64,000 bases of DNA from Hanleya hanleyi (Eukaryota; Mollusca; Polyplacophora; Lepidopleurida; Hanleyidae): NCBI GenBank assembly GCA_036873755.1, contig JAVTVY010020566.1, forward strand, positions 1 to 64,000, read 5' to 3'. A model generated the notes under the pieces. It saw only the letters and a list, made by a program, of their open reading frames with translations, did no database searches and was not told the DNA's origin. Positions 12,700-25,728 of the stretch are shown piece by piece; position 1 is the stretch's first letter; each line of letters begins with the position of its first letter. The position numbers and the translations under genes are program-made.

Positions 12700-13061
12700 T
12701 AGTCTATACGTATTCACTATTGTCCTCTTTAATTGAAAAGCCTTTGAGTTGAGCTCATTTCAATGTTGACAGACAAATGGGTTGTTGTGGAAACCGTCAA
12801 CAAAAGACCGCATAACATATTTGATTGTGAGATGATGGAATGAAATTAAAGAATTTAATAGCAACCGAAACAGGTGCTTTATCTATTGTTGAATTCATGG
12901 TATATATGGACTCGCCACGCAACTCCAGGTGCAGAGGATATATATCCTGTGTTGATGCTGACGACAACGAACTAGCCCTTCATAATCTGAAAGGTAAGAA
13001 TCAGCATACGGGTGAGTACAGCCATTATGGTATAAAGGAACTAAATATTCTTCCTGTCTAA
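12700..13061 (+). repeat. Dispersed repeat family R, copy 2
   Basis: Same phrase order as 9,280-9,600. A 73-codon frame (12,840-13,061) is open in this copy only, so I do not call it a gene. Confidence 0.55.
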
Positions 13062-13191
13062 ATGCGTGCTAAACACCCATATTCCAACCAAGAGAAGCAA
13101 CTTTACTAAGTTCGTGCCAGAAATATTAATGAATCCATATCGTAGTTAAACCCTGACTGTGTCATCGCATGTATGGAATCGAACGATATTA

Positions 13192-13402
13192 CACAGAAAA
13201 AAAAAATCCTTAAAAATTTAAGGAATATTCCCCGACTATTACACCAGCTGAATATTTCTTAACATAACGAAGGAATATTCCCCACCATGTTAAGGAAATT
13301 CCGTAACATGCTACGGAATATTCTTTGTTGAATTTTAAGGAATATTCCGCTGGTGTAACAGGCGGGAATATTCCTGAAATTTTAAGGATTTTTTTTTCAG
13401 TG
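13192..13402. mobile_element. 211-bp palindromic MITE, TA target duplication
   Basis: Nearly the whole unit is an imperfect palindrome built from AAGGAATATTCC modules and GCTGGTGTAA arms. Ends are CACAGAAAAA and TTTTTCAGTG, flanked by TA on both sides (13,190-13,191 and 13,403-13,404). A relative lies at 54,608-54,790. A TA duplication fits Tc1/mariner-type DNA transposons; the end CACTGAAAAA resembles the larger element at 31,854. The 98-codon minus frame across it is an artefact of the palindrome. Confidence 0.75.
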
Positions 13403-13546
13403 TATTGACCGGCAAATATTTGGGAAACGCAAACTTTCATGGGCGCGCCAATCTTTAAACTATCCCAAGCAAAATGATAATCAAAAAGGGCTCGGAGAAT
13501 TATCAACAGAACTTTGAGAAAAGAGACTTCATGTTTGTGACATTTT

Positions 13547-13647
13547 TAGCCCACCATCACCAGATGGTGGACTGTTCAAATCACTTTTCGTCCGTGGTCC
13601 TCGTCAGTCGTCCGTCGTCCGTCCGTCAGTCCGTCCGTAAACAATTC
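13547..13647 (+). repeat. Leader of the satellite: CCACCATC hairpin and GTCC-rich run
   Basis: A short hairpin (CCACCATC..GATGGTGG, about 13,551-13,570) is followed by CGTCCGTGGTCC and a (GTCC)n-like run to 13,637, then the first satellite monomer. I recall this leader at the start of similar arrays in other marine invertebrates, so it probably marks the true left end of the repeat element. Confidence 0.55.
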
Positions 13648-15955
13648 TTGTTATCACGATTTCTCAGGAACTACTGCATGGATCTTTCTCAAATTTGACA
13701 CACAGGTTCCCCTTGGGGTCTAGTTGTGCAAGATACCTTTTCTGGTCCGATTCGAAAATCCAATATGGCCACAAGGCGGCCATCTTGGATTTCTCCATGA
13801 AACTTTGTTATCGCGATTTGTCAGGAACTACTGCATGGATCTTTCTCAAATTTGATACACAGGTTCCCCGTGAGGTCTAGTTGTGCATGATATCTTCTCT
13901 GATCCGATTCAAAAATCCCGTATGGCCACCAGGCAGCTATCTTGGATTTCCCCATGAAACATTGTTATCGTGATTTCTCGGGAAGGACTGCATGGATCTT
14001 TCTCAAATTTGGTACACAGGTTCCCTTTGGGGTCTAGTTGTGCAAGCTACCTTTTTCGGTCTGATTCGAAAATCCAGTATAGCCACCAGGGGGTCATCTT
14101 AGATTTCCCCATGAAACTTTGTTATCGTGATTTCTCAGGAACTACTGCGTGGATCTTTCTCAAATTTGGTACACAGGTTCCCCTTGTGGTCCAGTTGTGC
14201 AAGATGTCTTTTCTGGTCCGATTCGAAAATCCAAGATGGCCACCAGGCAGCCATCTTGGATTAAACCTCGTTATCGCGATTTCTCAGGAACTACTGCATG
14301 GATCTTTCTCAAATTTGGTACACAGGTTCCCCTTGGGGTCTAGTTGTGCAAGATACTTTTCCTGGTCCGATTCGAAAATCCAATGTAGCCACCAGGCGAC
14401 CATCTTAGATTTCCCCATGAAACTTTGTTATCGTGATTTCTCAGCAACTACTGCGTGGATCTTTCTCAAATTTGGTACACAGGTTCCCCTTGTGGTCCAG
14501 TTGTGCAAGATGCCTTTCCTGGTCCGATTCGAAAATCCAATATGGCCACCAGGCAGCCATCTTGAATTTCTCCATGAAACTTTGTGATCGTGATTTTTCG
14601 GGAAGTACTGCATGGATCTTTCTCAAATTTGGTACACAGGTTCCCCTTGGGGTCTAGTTGAGCAAGATACCTTTTTCGGTCCGATTCGAAAATCCAATAT
14701 GGCCAACAGGCGGCCATCTTAGCTTTCCCCATGAAACTTTGTTATCGTGATTTCTCAGGAACTACATCATGGTTCTTTCTCAAATTTGATACACACGTTC
14801 CCCTTGTGGTCCAGTTGTGCAAGATGTCTTTTCTGGTCCCATTCGAAAATCCAATATGGCCACAAGGCGTCCATCTTGGATTTTCCCATGAAACATTGTT
14901 ATCGCGATTTCTCAGGAACTACTGCATGGATCTTTCTCAAATTTGGTACACAGGTTCCCCATGGGTCTAGTTGTGAAAGTTACCTTTCCTGGTCCGATTC
15001 GAAAATCCAATATGGCCACCAGGCAGCCATCTTGGATTTCCCCTTGAAACATTGTTAGCGTGGTTTCTCAGAAAGTACTTCATGGATCTTTCTCAAATTT
15101 GGTACACAGGTTCCCCTTGTGGTCCAGTTGTACAAGGTACCTTTTTTGGTCCGATTCGAATATCCAATATGGCCACCAGGCGGCCATTTTGACTATCCCC
15201 GTGAAATTTTGTTATCGTGAATTCTCAGGAACTACTGCATGGATCTTTCTCAAGTTTGGTACGCAGGTTCCCCTTGTCGTCTAGTTATGCAAGATAGCTT
15301 TTCTGCTCCGATCCCAAAATCCAATATGGCCACCAGGCGGCCATCTTGGATATCCTTCATGAAATTTTGTTATCGTGATTTCTCAGGAACTACTGTGTGG
15401 ATCTTTCTCAAATTTGGTACACAGGTTCCCCTTGTGGTCCAGTTGTGCAAGATGCCTTTTCTGGTCCGATTCGAAAATCCAATATGGCCACAAGGCAGCC
15501 ATCTTGGATTTCCCCATGAAACCTTGTTATCGCGATTTCTCAGGAATTACTTCATGGATCTTTCTCAAATTTGGTACACAGGTTCCCCTTGGGGTCTAGT
15601 TGTGCAAGATACCTTTTCTGGTCCGATTCGAAAATCCAATATGGCCACCAGGCAGCCATCTTGGATTTCCCCATGAAACCTTGTTATCGCGATTTTTCAG
15701 GAACTACTGCATGGATCTTTCTCAAATTTGGTACACAGGTTCCCCTTGGGGTCTAGTTATGCAAGATAGCTTTTCTGGTCCGATTCAAAAATCTAATATG
15801 GCCACCAAGGCAGCCATCTTGGATTTCCCCCATGAAACTTTGTTATCGTGATTTCTCAGGAGTACTGCAAGGATTTTTCTCCAAATTTGGTACACAGGTT
15901 CCCCTTTTGTGGTCTAATTGTGCAAGATACCTTTTTGGTCCGATTCGAAAATCAA
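13648..15955 (+). repeat. Satellite array of about 157-bp monomers, 15 copies
   Basis: The phrase TTRTTATCGYGATTTCTCAGG recurs every 157 bp (one interval is 149). Each monomer holds GATCTTTCTCAAATTTGG, CACAGGTTCCCC, GTTGTGCAAGAT, CCGATTCGAAAATCC and a GGCGGCCATCTTGGATTTC block with a YY1-like core. Monomers differ by point changes and small indels. The many open frames of 60-205 codons here come from the repeat period and carry no coding signal. Confidence 0.9.
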
Positions 15956-16316
15956 GTCGATTCAAATTAATATGATATTCCCAGTTGTGACGTTGCATCA
16001 CAAGAGTCGGCAGATCAAACGGTGGGGCGGCATATTCTATATATTTACTATAGAGAATATCCACCAACTCACTTTCTATATCATAAGGAGTTCAAATGAT
16101 TTCGAATTAAAATGTATTTCTTCAAATTTTAAATCAGTGTACTTTGCTCCATGCCGTTGCAAGTGAACTGCCTTAGGGCATATTGTTTCGTCTGCCGACA
16201 GGCTGACTTGCACAAAGAGATGTCACTCTTGTGACACAACGTCACAACTCGACGGCTGGCTGACACCTGCGTGTTTGATCAAGGAAATTCAGAGATGATT
16301 ACAATTTCGACATCGT

Positions 16317-16578
16317 AAACTATCCCTTTCAGGACAGTAATATTCCAGTGGGACCTGCATATGGCGTATACATATCTCGCTTAGTAGCATTTGCTAGATC
16401 TTGTGTTAAATGTGACGATTTTAATCAACGTCACAAAACATTGGCGCAGAAACTTAAAAAACAGGGTTATTCCACCAAGCGCCTACACTCAAAGTTTCTC
16501 AAATTTGGCGATACATATCGCATGCTGATAGCAAAATACGAACGTAGCGTGCAAGATCTATGGCGCTACGTTTCGTAA
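16317..16578 (+). pseudogene. Reverse-transcriptase C-terminal tail (retroelement remnant), copy 1
   Basis: The frame reads from a PFQDSNIP motif through GPAYGVYISRLVAFARSC, a KLKKQGYSTKRLHSKFLK segment and a KFGDTYRMLIAKYE segment, and stops at 16,578. I know this pattern (SNIP..YGVYISQL..YARAC..KLLKQGY..F.KFYGRY) as the end of many invertebrate retroelement reverse-transcriptase proteins; that is recall, not a search. The catalytic YxDD region is absent, so only the 3' end of the element survives. Three other loci carry related sequence: 21.8 kb, the split copy at 36.3/45.8 kb, and (downstream part only) 41 kb. Confidence 0.65.
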
Positions 16579-16985
16579 CATGTGTCTATTCCGCTTAACC
16601 CGGGGCTAGGGGCCGTATGAACCCATGTACTTCAAGATCCTCATGGTACTCATATGAACAGTCACAATCAAAGCGTGACTGAGATACATCTTTTTTTTTT
16701 TAGATGACGACTCTAACGAATATTATGGATTAAGAATACTGATCAGCGATACGGATTTGATATTTTTGGAACATCATGATGTCTTGCCGGCATCATTGAA
16801 AACTGTTGACCGCTTCTCTCTTGCAGGAAACAAGCCTATGTTTATGTATACTACAGTATGATTGTCTTTTTGAATTTGGTGCTAATACTGTTATATGGAA
16901 AATGGAATAGGTCTTTGGATTATGGACGCGGATATTCTCTAATGGACAATGGCTGGATTATGAATGACGGACTAGACGCTTGTAA
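16579..16985 (+). repeat. 3' untranslated part of the same retroelement
   Basis: After the stop, the text TTAACCCGGGGCTAGG..CATGATGTCTTGCCGGC..GACGCTTGTAA is shared with 35,938-36,300 (minus), 40,991-41,240 (minus) and the duplicate at 22,050-22,454. Three independent flanks diverge right after CTTGTAA, which fixes the 3' end of the element. The end is not poly(A). Confidence 0.65.
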
Positions 16986-19180
16986 CTTTCAAAGTTTCAA
17001 CATTACTGCATGGACCGGATCCCTTCACTAGTATTAAGTTTATACCATCTTACTATTTTCGAGCATGGTATGTTTGATAGCTCATGTCAAAGTGTCAAAG
17101 AGATTGTCTTTGCTTCCAGTACCCATTGATGACACGTGCAAAAAAAAATACTACAAAACGAGACGAAGGATCCTCTGAACATTCACTTTCAGACTAACTT
17201 TGCTCATTTCACTTGTACTATAACAACCGACATCAAGTACAGTTTCTACAAATCTTGAAACTCCTGAAACTGAAGATAATATCTTGGTGTTTTCCATTGT
17301 CTCTTTTTCGATCTTTTTCGCTCAAATTTGAAATTCTGCAAACAAAATTACAAACCCATCGTTTGTTCTTAGTAACAATGAACAAAAAGATGCTCTTCTC
17401 ATTAGCTTACAATTATCGGACAATGGTGGGCGCCAAGATCCTTCAGGATCTCTCGTCAAATATCGTCAAATATCAGTACGCATTTATCCTCTATCTTCCA
17501 GCTAGCAGGCCGGTCTACACTTATTGACCAATCCCGAACCAGGTTATGCTTTGATCCTAATATCTCTTTGGGTAACTTTTGCACAAGACCGCCTTCCTTT
17601 ATACCTTATGTCCAATTAGGGGGATATGTGACCAAAAAAGTCGGCGGTCTCCAGAGACACTTATATCAAGAGATGACTCTGATATTTAAGTGGCGATTTC
17701 AGATCTCAGGTCCGGGTGGGTTAACTCATAGCAAGAGGACACTAATATCTGAGGGACCGTTTATCTTACACCAGTGTGGAGGCTAAGAATGTCCGGTGGC
17801 TAAGTGTGTTCCGGTCCTACCTCTTAACACAGCTAGGACACTTTTCTCTACATCGGGGACAAGTGTCCGTCGTTGGTTGCAATAGAAAAGGATATGAAAA
17901 GGGGCACTAATCACCAGGGCATTCGTATCCGTCACACCGGGACTCATGGTTGATCATGTTCTAAAATATAAACATTGCTGTGAAAACAATCCCCTTGTTA
18001 CGTTCTGTATGATTCAATCGGGCGCACTGTGTGCAATACAGCTGCTTAGCTTTTCCAAACTCAACAAGGTTGCCCACAAGTAGGCACCTATTGTATTCGA
18101 CTTACTTGACAAATAGGCCAAGAATCCCTCTCCTAGGAAATTTAGACCGTCCCCCAATGTTTGGGGGAGAGGGGGGGACTATAATTCCTATGTGTACTAA
18201 GAAAGCAAGTCTTAGTTGGGCTACAATTGAATAGTGACCATCCGAGTTTTGAAGGTGTTTACACTCCGTAACCACCCCTTCTGGAATTCGTATCTAGATG
18301 GCTTTGGCTTGAACTGTTCGTTTAAAAGAACAGCCAATGATCGGACGACGCGCGATGCTGCCTTGCAAATTTCGTGGGAGCTCGTTTCATAATCGTTCAG
18401 ACGAAAGTCGAGATTATGCGGAGGAAAGATCAACTTCTTTAAATTCTTGCTGGAAACGACATGTCGGGTTCGGTTCAATCAAAACAATCACGGATACTTT
18501 CTGCAAACGGTATCACGCTTCAGGAAACAAAACATAATATCTTATGTAGCAGCTCCTGGTGGATAATAAATACAGTACAACCTCGCAATTTTGCATTGTT
18601 TGTTGTTGCTTTATGTTCCACTAAGAAGCCAGATAACGTCCATCATTGCCAGTGTTTGGAAACCGGTATTGTCGCTTCCTGCTATATTTTCAATCGTAGT
18701 TCAATATTGGTGAACTGTATGGTCACTCTTTCTAAATAAATCGGTTATCCATATATAACTTGAGTTTGAGTCTACCTGTAATTGTTAAAATCCAGTAGGG
18801 CCTACCGGTTCACTGAGTTTCGGAAGAGCAATTCGAGTTATTTTCGCTCAGGTAAACCGCATGTTCACCTCTAGGTTTATATGCCTATTCATTGTTTTTC
18901 TTTTCTAAGTGAAGTGAATATTCAATGTCCCAGACTATAGTAAAGGCGAAGTGAAAATGATAGGTATTGAATCGTTCACGAAATCCTTGAAAATAACCTC
19001 TTTCTGGTGGCTTCTTCGTACCCTCGTAAAATAAGAGGTAACACAAATTCGTATACATACCACTCTGGTAGAATGTTGTTCCGATAAGCCAACACCTGGG
19101 TTTGGGTTTCTATTAAATACCTTCTGGAAAAATCTGATTAAAGCTTAGGTATCATTTGTTTCACATTTTACGGTGAAAAA
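16986..19180 (+). other. Duplicated DNA without a recognised gene
   Basis: Frames of 66-104 codons (17,213-17,527; 17,568-17,786; 18,031-18,234; 18,337-18,739) occur identically in copy 2, which only reflects the recent duplication. None resembles a protein family I know, and the diverged relatives at 11.6-12.5 kb and 31.3 kb do not keep them open. I therefore treat the stretch as non-coding, repeat-derived DNA. A region near 18,150 has a G-rich run. Confidence 0.5.
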
Positions 19181-19189
19181 CAGCGGAAG

Positions 19190-19612
19190 CTTTCTTTCAT
19201 CGTTAATGGTTCAACGATAAAATATTGGTTGGGCACAAAAACAGCAGAAGCTTTCTTTCATCACTAATGGTTCAATGTTAAAATATTGGTTGGCCACAAA
19301 AACAGCAGAAGCTTTTTTTCGTCACTAATGGTTCAACGTTAAAATATTGGTTGGGCACAAAAACAGCCGAAGCTTTCTTTCATCACTAATGGTTCAACGA
19401 TAAAATATTGGTTGAGCACATAAACAACACAAGCTTTCTTTCTTCACTAATGGTTCAACGATAAAATATTGGTTGAGCACATAAACAGCACAAGCTTTCT
19501 TTCATCACTAATGGTTCAACGATAAAATATTGGTTGAGCACATAAACAGCACAAGCTTTCTCTCTTCACTAATGGTTCAACAGTATAATATTGGTTGGCC
19601 ACAAAAACAGTG
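19190..19612 (+). repeat. 60-bp minisatellite, 7 units (copy 1)
   Basis: The unit contains AAACAGCAGAAGCTTTCTTT, CATCACTAATGGTTCAACG and ATAAAATATTGGTTGGGCAC. Seven units with point changes. A single-unit relative sits at about 31,520-31,570, which suggests the array expanded from one ancestral unit. Confidence 0.85.
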
Positions 19613-20259
19613 TCAAGAATGTTACGACAAGGTGTTATGTCGGTGAATGATATTAACACTCACTTCGAGACTTCTTTGTACAAATTAGCAATTTTGTCGA
19701 GTCTTTCATTTCATCTAAATATTATTATTATCCACAACGGTATATAAGCTTCTTAAATCGACATGAACATATCTTGGCCAAACAGGTGAGGTGTTTCTTT
19801 AGAATATATAATCTGTTGCCAATTCTGGCAATTCCTGGAATTTTGGTGTTATGGGGGCGGGGGAAATTTTTCAGCAGTTTTACGATCTGAGTCGCCCTCG
19901 ACATCCATTAAAGCATAAGCTTGTTCACCATACTATAAGGATTTGTTTTATGTGTAATGATCTCATTTTATAAGATTATTAGCCTATCGCCTGAATGAAA
20001 AGCTGCAATAGCTTGAACAAAATCAAGGTATGTGCAAAAACTAGTGGTTCTCGCGACTGAATCGTATGGCAATCCCGACGATGATTTTGGATAAATGAAA
20101 TCGTTGTATCTTTATCTATGACGGCAAAGTTTTTAAAATATATCTACTTTTCTTCATATACTGCCACGTAGCCCCACTCTAACCGTGCTCGACCAGATGC
20201 TAAAAAACCCACAATATTTCCACCCTCCATAGTACAAAATTTCACGGTATTCGCTGAGT

Positions 20260-20730
20260 ATGCAGGTGTTTTATATTGTACAAACAGCGATGCCAAAAGC
20301 CATTTTGAAATTTCAGCAAAATATCACTTTGAATCGACCAGACCGGTTTATGGCTAACGTGTTATTCACATTCTTCTATTTGCCATTTCTGTTGACCATT
20401 CCTGTATATCAGTTCTTCACGCAGGGCAGCTTTGACCTCGTTTTGAAAACGAATGTGCGGTTCCAAAGCGTCTCTTTTTCAATGTCAGAATTGGCGACGT
20501 CACATTGGTATACCCTCGCGTTACAGAGTTCCCTAGACTGGATCCAACCCTGTTTCATGTATATTTTAGGGGTAATGGGTAATGAAGAGAAGGAACTTCG
20601 CTTGAAACAGAGACTGGACGCGACGTCACAAGGATTTGACTGGTTCATTCATATACACAATCTTGACACTAAGGTGAAAAAACTTTCGATCATTCAGACT
20701 AGTCATCTTCACCCCACAACACCCATCTAA
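20260..20730 (+). other. 156-codon open frame, unidentified (copy 1)
   Basis: One uninterrupted frame with a moderately hydrophobic segment around residues 30-50. It is duplicated intact at 25,729-26,199 with one residue changed near the end. Against coding: the text TTTGACCTCGTTTTGAAAACG and the following 30 bp recur as direct repeats at about 26,325, 26,420 and 26,577, where the frame is not kept, so this is repeat-derived sequence. I do not recognise the product. Confidence 0.25.
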
Positions 20731-20832
20731 ACGTATTAAACGTGATGTAGGTATTACTGACGAATAGTACATGACATAGTGACTTGTCCAGTCTAAGAGC
20801 TCCCAATACGTCTCTGAAGATTAGCTGAAATT

Positions 20833-21430
20833 TGCTGAAATTTTGTTATCGTGATTTCTCAGGAACTACTGTGTGGATCTTTCTCAAATGTGGTACACAG
20901 GTTCCCCTTAGGATCTAGTTGTGCAAGATATCTTTTTCGGTCCGATTTGAAAACCCAATATGGCCACCAGGCGGCCATCTTGGATTTCCCCATGAAAATT
21001 TGTTATCGTGATTTCTCAGAAAGTACTTCATGGATCTTTCTCAAATTTGGTACACAGGTTCCCCTTGTGGTCCAGTTGTGCAAGGGACCTTTTTTGGTCC
21101 GATTCGAATATCCAATATGGCCATTAGGCGGCCATTTTGAATTTCCCCATGAAATTTTGTTATCGTGAATTCTCAGGAACTACTGCATGGATCTTTCTCA
21201 AGTTTGGTACACAGGTTCCCCTTGTGGTCTAGTTATGCAAGATAGCTTTTCTGGTCCGATCCGAAAATCCAATATGGCCACCAGGCGGCCATCTTGGATA
21301 TCCTTCATGAAATTTTGTTATCGTGATTTCTCAGGAAGTACTGCAAGGATTTTTCTCAAATTTGGTACACAGGTTCCCCTTGTGGTCTAATTGTGCAAGA
21401 TACCTTTTTTGGTCCGATTCGAAAATCCAA
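20833..21430 (+). repeat. Satellite array of about 157-bp monomers, 4 copies
   Basis: Same monomer as 13.6-16 kb. The last two monomers match monomers 10 and 11 of the first array in detail (the AATTCTCAGG variant and TCAAGTTTGG), but lie 5,948 bp away rather than 5,469. Copy 1 thus has about three extra monomers (479 bp). Confidence 0.85.
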
Positions 21431-21620
21431 GTCGATTCAAATTAATATGATATTCCCAGTTGTGACGTTGCATCACAAGAGTCGGCAGATCAAACGGTGG
21501 GGCATATTCTATATATTTACTATAGAGAATATCCATAACTTCACTTTCTATATCAAGGAGTTCAAATGATTTCGAATTAAAATGTATTTCTTCAAATTTT
21601 AAATCAGTGTACTTTACTCC

Positions 21621-22049
21621 ATGCCGTTGCAAGTGAACTGCCTTAGGGCATATTGTTTCGTCTGCCGACAGGCCGGCTGCACAAAGAGATGTCACTCTTG
21701 TGACACAACGTCACAACTCGACAGCTGTAGACTACTGCGTGTTTTGATCCAAGGGAGATTCAGGAAATGTTACAATTTCGACATCGTAAACTATCCCTTT
21801 CAGGACAGTAATATTCCAGTGGGACCTGCATATGGCGTATACATATCTCGCTTAGTAGCATTTGCTAGATCTTGTGTTAAATGTGACGATTTTAATCAAC
21901 GTCACAAAACATTGGTGCAGAAACTTAAAAAACAGGGTTATTCCACCAAGCGCCTACACTCAAAGTTTCTCAAATTTGGCGATACATATCGCATGCTGAT
22001 AGCAAAATACGAACGTAGCGTGCAAGATCTATGGCGCTACGTTTCGTAA
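21621..22049 (+). pseudogene. Reverse-transcriptase C-terminal tail, copy 2
   Basis: A 142-codon frame of which about residues 55-142 match the reverse-transcriptase tail described at 16.3 kb (PFQDSNIP, YGVYISRL, FARSC, KLKKQGY). The first 50 codons have no counterpart that I recognise. In copy 1 the upstream part is broken by indels. The frame lacks the polymerase active site and is a 5'-truncated remnant. Confidence 0.65.
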
Positions 22050-22454
22050 CTTGTGTCTATTCCGCTTAACCCGGGGCTAGGGGCCGTATGAACCCATGTA
22101 CTTCAAGATCCTCATGGTACTCATATGAACAGTCACAATCAAAGCGTGACTGAGATACATCATTTTTTAGATGACGACTCTATAACGAATATTATGGATT
22201 AAGAATACTGATCAGCGATACGGATTTGATATTTTTGGAACATCATGATGTCTTGCCGGCATCATTGAAAACTGTTGACCGCTTCTCTCTTGCAGGAAAC
22301 AAGCCTATGTTTATGTATACTACAGTATGATTGTCTTTTTGAATTTGGTGCTAATACTGTTATATGGAAAATGGAATAGGTCTTTGGATTATGGACGCGG
22401 ATATTCTCTAATGGACAATGGCTGGATTATGAATGACGGACTAGACGCTTGTAA
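22050..22454 (+). repeat. Retroelement 3' untranslated part, copy 2
   Basis: Counterpart of 16,579-16,985, with a few indels near 22,160-22,190. Confidence 0.65.
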
Positions 22455-24645
22455 CTTTCAAAGTTTCAACATTACTGCATGGACCGGATCCCTTCACTAG
22501 TATTAAGTTTATACCATCTTACTATTTTCGAGCATGGTATGTTTGATAGCTCATGTCAAAGTGTCAAAGAGATTGTCTTTGCTTCCAGTACCCATTGATG
22601 ACACGTGCAAAAAAAAATACTACAAAACGAGACGAAGGATCCTCTGAACATTCACTTTCAGACTAACTTTGCTCATTTCACTTGTACTATAACAACCGAC
22701 ATCAAGTACAGTTTCTACAAATCTTGAAACTCCTGAAACTGAAGATAATATCTTGGTGTTTTCCATTGTCTCTTTTTCGATCTTTTTCGCTCAAATTTGA
22801 AATTCTGCAAACAAAATTACAAACCCATCGTTTGTTCTTAGTAACAATGAACAAAAAGATGCTCTTCTCATTAGCTTACAATTATCGGACAATGGTGGGC
22901 GCCAAGATCCTTCAGGATCTCTCGTCAAATATCGTCAAATATCAGTACGCATTTATCCTCTATCTTCCAGCTAGCAGGCCGGTCTACACTTATTGACCAA
23001 TCCCGAACCAGGTTATGCTTTGATCCTAATATCTCTTTGGGTAACTTTTGCACAAGACCGCCTTCCTTTATACCTTATGTCCAATTAGGGGGATATGTGA
23101 CCAAAAAAGTCGGCGGTCTCCAGAGACACTTATATCAAGAGATGACTCTGATATTTAAGTGGCGATTTCAGATCTCAGGTCCGGGTGGGTTAACTCATAG
23201 CAAGAGGACACTAATATCTGAGGGACCGTTTATCTTACACCAGTGTGGAGGCTAAGAATGTCCGGTGGCTAAGTGTGTTCCGGTCCTACCTCTTAACACA
23301 GCTAGGACACTTTTCTCTACATCGGGGACAAGTGTCCGTCGTTGGTTGCAATAGAAAAGGATATGAAAAGGGGCACTAATCACCAGGGCATTCGTATCCG
23401 TCACACCGGGACTCATGGTTGATCATGTTCTAAAATATAAACATTGCTGTGAAAACAATCCCCTTGTTACGTTCTGTATGATTCAATCGGGCGCACTGTG
23501 TGCAATACAGCTGCTTAGCTTTTCCAAACTCAACAAGGTTGCCCACAAGTAGGCACCTATTGTATTCGACTTACTTGACAAATAGGCCAAGAATCCCTCT
23601 CCTAGGAAATTTAGACCGTCCCCCAATGTTTGGGGGAGAGGGGGGGACTATAATTCCTATGTGTACTAAGAAAGCAAGTCTTAGTTGGGCTACAATTGAA
23701 TAGTGACCATCCGAGTTTTGAAGGTGTTTACACTCCGTAACCACCCCTTCTGGAATTCGTATCTAGATGGCTTTGGCTTGAACTGTTCGTTTAAAAGAAC
23801 AGCCAATGATCGGACGACGCGCGATGCTGCCTTGCAAATTTCGTGGGAGCTCGTTTCATAATCGTTCAGACGAAAGTCGAGATTATGCGGAGGAAAGATC
23901 AACTTCTTTAAATTCTTGCTGGAAACGACATGTCGGGTTCGGTTCAATCAAAACAATCACGGATACTTTCTGCAAACGGTATCACGCTTCAGGAAACAAA
24001 ACATAATATCTTATGTAGCAGCTCCTGGTGGATAATAAATACAGTACAACCTCGCAATTTTGCATTGTTTGTTGTTGCTTTATGTTCCACTAAGAAGCCA
24101 GATAACGTCCATCATTGCCAATGTTTGGAAACCGGTATTGTCGCTTCCTGCTATATTTTCAATCGTAGTTCAATATTGGTGAACTGTATGGTCACTCTTT
24201 CTAAATAAATCGGTTATCCATATATAACTTGAGTTTGAGTCTACCTGTAATTGTTAAAATCCAGTAGGGCCTACCGGTTCACTGAGTTTCGGAAGAGCAA
24301 TTCGAGTTATTTTCGCTCAGGTAAACCGCATGTTCACCTCTAGGTTTATATGCCTATTCATTGTTTTTCTTTTCTAAGTGAAGTGAATATTCAATGTCCC
24401 AGACTATAGTAAAGGCGAAGTGAAAATGATAGGTATTGAATCGTTCACGAAATCCTTGAAAATAACCTCTTTCTGGTGGCTTCTTCGTACCCTCGTAAAA
24501 TAAGAGGTAACACAAATTCGTATACATACCACTCTGGTAGAATGTTGTTCCGATAAGCCAACACCTGGGTTTGAGTTTCTATTAAATACCTTCTGGAAAA
24601 ATCTGATTAAAGCTTAGGTATCATTTGTTTCACATTTTACGGTGA
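22455..24645 (+). other. Duplicated DNA without a recognised gene, copy 2
   Basis: Counterpart of 16,986-19,180; the same short frames are present and are rejected for the same reasons. Confidence 0.5.
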
Positions 24646-24654
24646 AAAACAGCG

Positions 24655-25081
24655 GAAGCTTTCTTTCATCGTTAATGGTTCAACGATAAAATATTGGTTG
24701 GGCACAAAAACCGCAGAAGCTTTCTTTCATCACTAATGGTTCAATGTTAAAATATTGGTTGGCCACAAAAACAGCAGAAGCTTTTTTTCGTCACTAATGG
24801 TTCAACGTTAAAATATTGGTTGGGCACAAAAACAGCCGAAGCTTTCTTTCATCACTAATGGTTCAACGATAAAATATTGGTTGAGCACATAAACAACACA
24901 AGCTTTCTTTCTTCACTAATGGTTCAACGATAAAATATTGGTTGAGCACATAAACAGCACAAGCTTTCTTTCATCACTAATGGTTCAACGATAAAATATT
25001 GGTTGAGCACATAAACAGCACAAGCTTTCTCTCTTCACTAATGGTTCAACAGTATAATATTGGTTGGCCACAAAAACAGTG
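24655..25081 (+). repeat. 60-bp minisatellite, 7 units (copy 2)
   Basis: Same seven units in the same order as 19,190-19,612, with one visible change (ACAGCAG to ACCGCAG near 24,710). Equal unit number in both copies argues that the 5.5-kb duplication is very recent. Confidence 0.85.
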
Positions 25082-25728
25082 TCAAGAATGTTACGACAAG
25101 GTGTTAGGTCGGTGAATGATATTAACACTCACTTCGAGACTTCTTTGTACAAATTAGCAATTTTGTCGAGTCTTTCATTTCATCTAAATATTATTATTAT
25201 CCACAACGGTATATAAGCTTCTTAAATCGACATGAACATATCTTGGCCAAACAGGTGAGGTGTTTCTTTAGAATATATAATCTGTTGCCAATTCTGGCAA
25301 TTCCTGGAATTTTGGTGTTATGGGGGCGGGGGAAATTTTTCAGCAGTTTTACGATCTGAGTCGCCCTCGACATCCATTAAAGCATAAGCTTGTTCACCAT
25401 ACTATAAGGATTTGTTTTATGTGTAATGATCTCATTTTATAAGATTATTAGCCTATCGCCTGAATGAAAAGCTGCAATAGCTTGAACAAAATCAAGGTAT
25501 GTGCAAAAACTAGTGGTTCTCGCGACTGAATCGTATGGCAATCCCGACGATGATTTTGGATAAATGAAATCGTTGTATCTTTATCTATGACGGCAAAGTT
25601 TTTAAAATATATCTACTTTTCTTCATATACTGCCACGTAGCCCCACTCTAACCGTGCTCGACCAGATGCTAAAAAACCCACAATATTTCCACCCTCCATA
25701 GTACAAAATTTCACGGTATTCGCTGAGT

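Larger units (their letters stand above)
15956..20818 (+). repeat. 5,469-bp tandem duplication, copy 1 (non-satellite part)
   Basis: Text from about 16,300 to 20,818 reappears 5,469 bp downstream with only scattered differences (for example near 16,700, 18,660, 19,110 and 20,720). Homology ends at TCTCTGAA in both copies (20,811-20,818; 26,280-26,287). The left part (15,960-16,320) is more diverged, with several indels. The unit contains a reverse-transcriptase tail, several short frames present in both copies, a minisatellite and a 156-codon frame. Confidence 0.9.

Noticed and set aside
12840..13061. 73-codon frame in repeat family R
   Set aside because: Not open in the other two copies of the repeat.
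13210..13506. 98-codon minus-strand frame
   Set aside because: Lies across a palindromic MITE.
13970..14587. 205-codon frame in the satellite, and many neighbours
   Set aside because: It is the 157-bp monomer translated in changing frames; no coding pattern.
19190..19612. CRISPR-like regular repeats
   Set aside because: Units are contiguous without unique spacers and the DNA is eukaryotic; it is a minisatellite.
21387..21695. 102-codon minus-strand frame upstream of the reverse-transcriptase tail
   Set aside because: Partly satellite text; the equivalent in copy 1 is broken. I considered an opposed transposon gene but recognise no motif.
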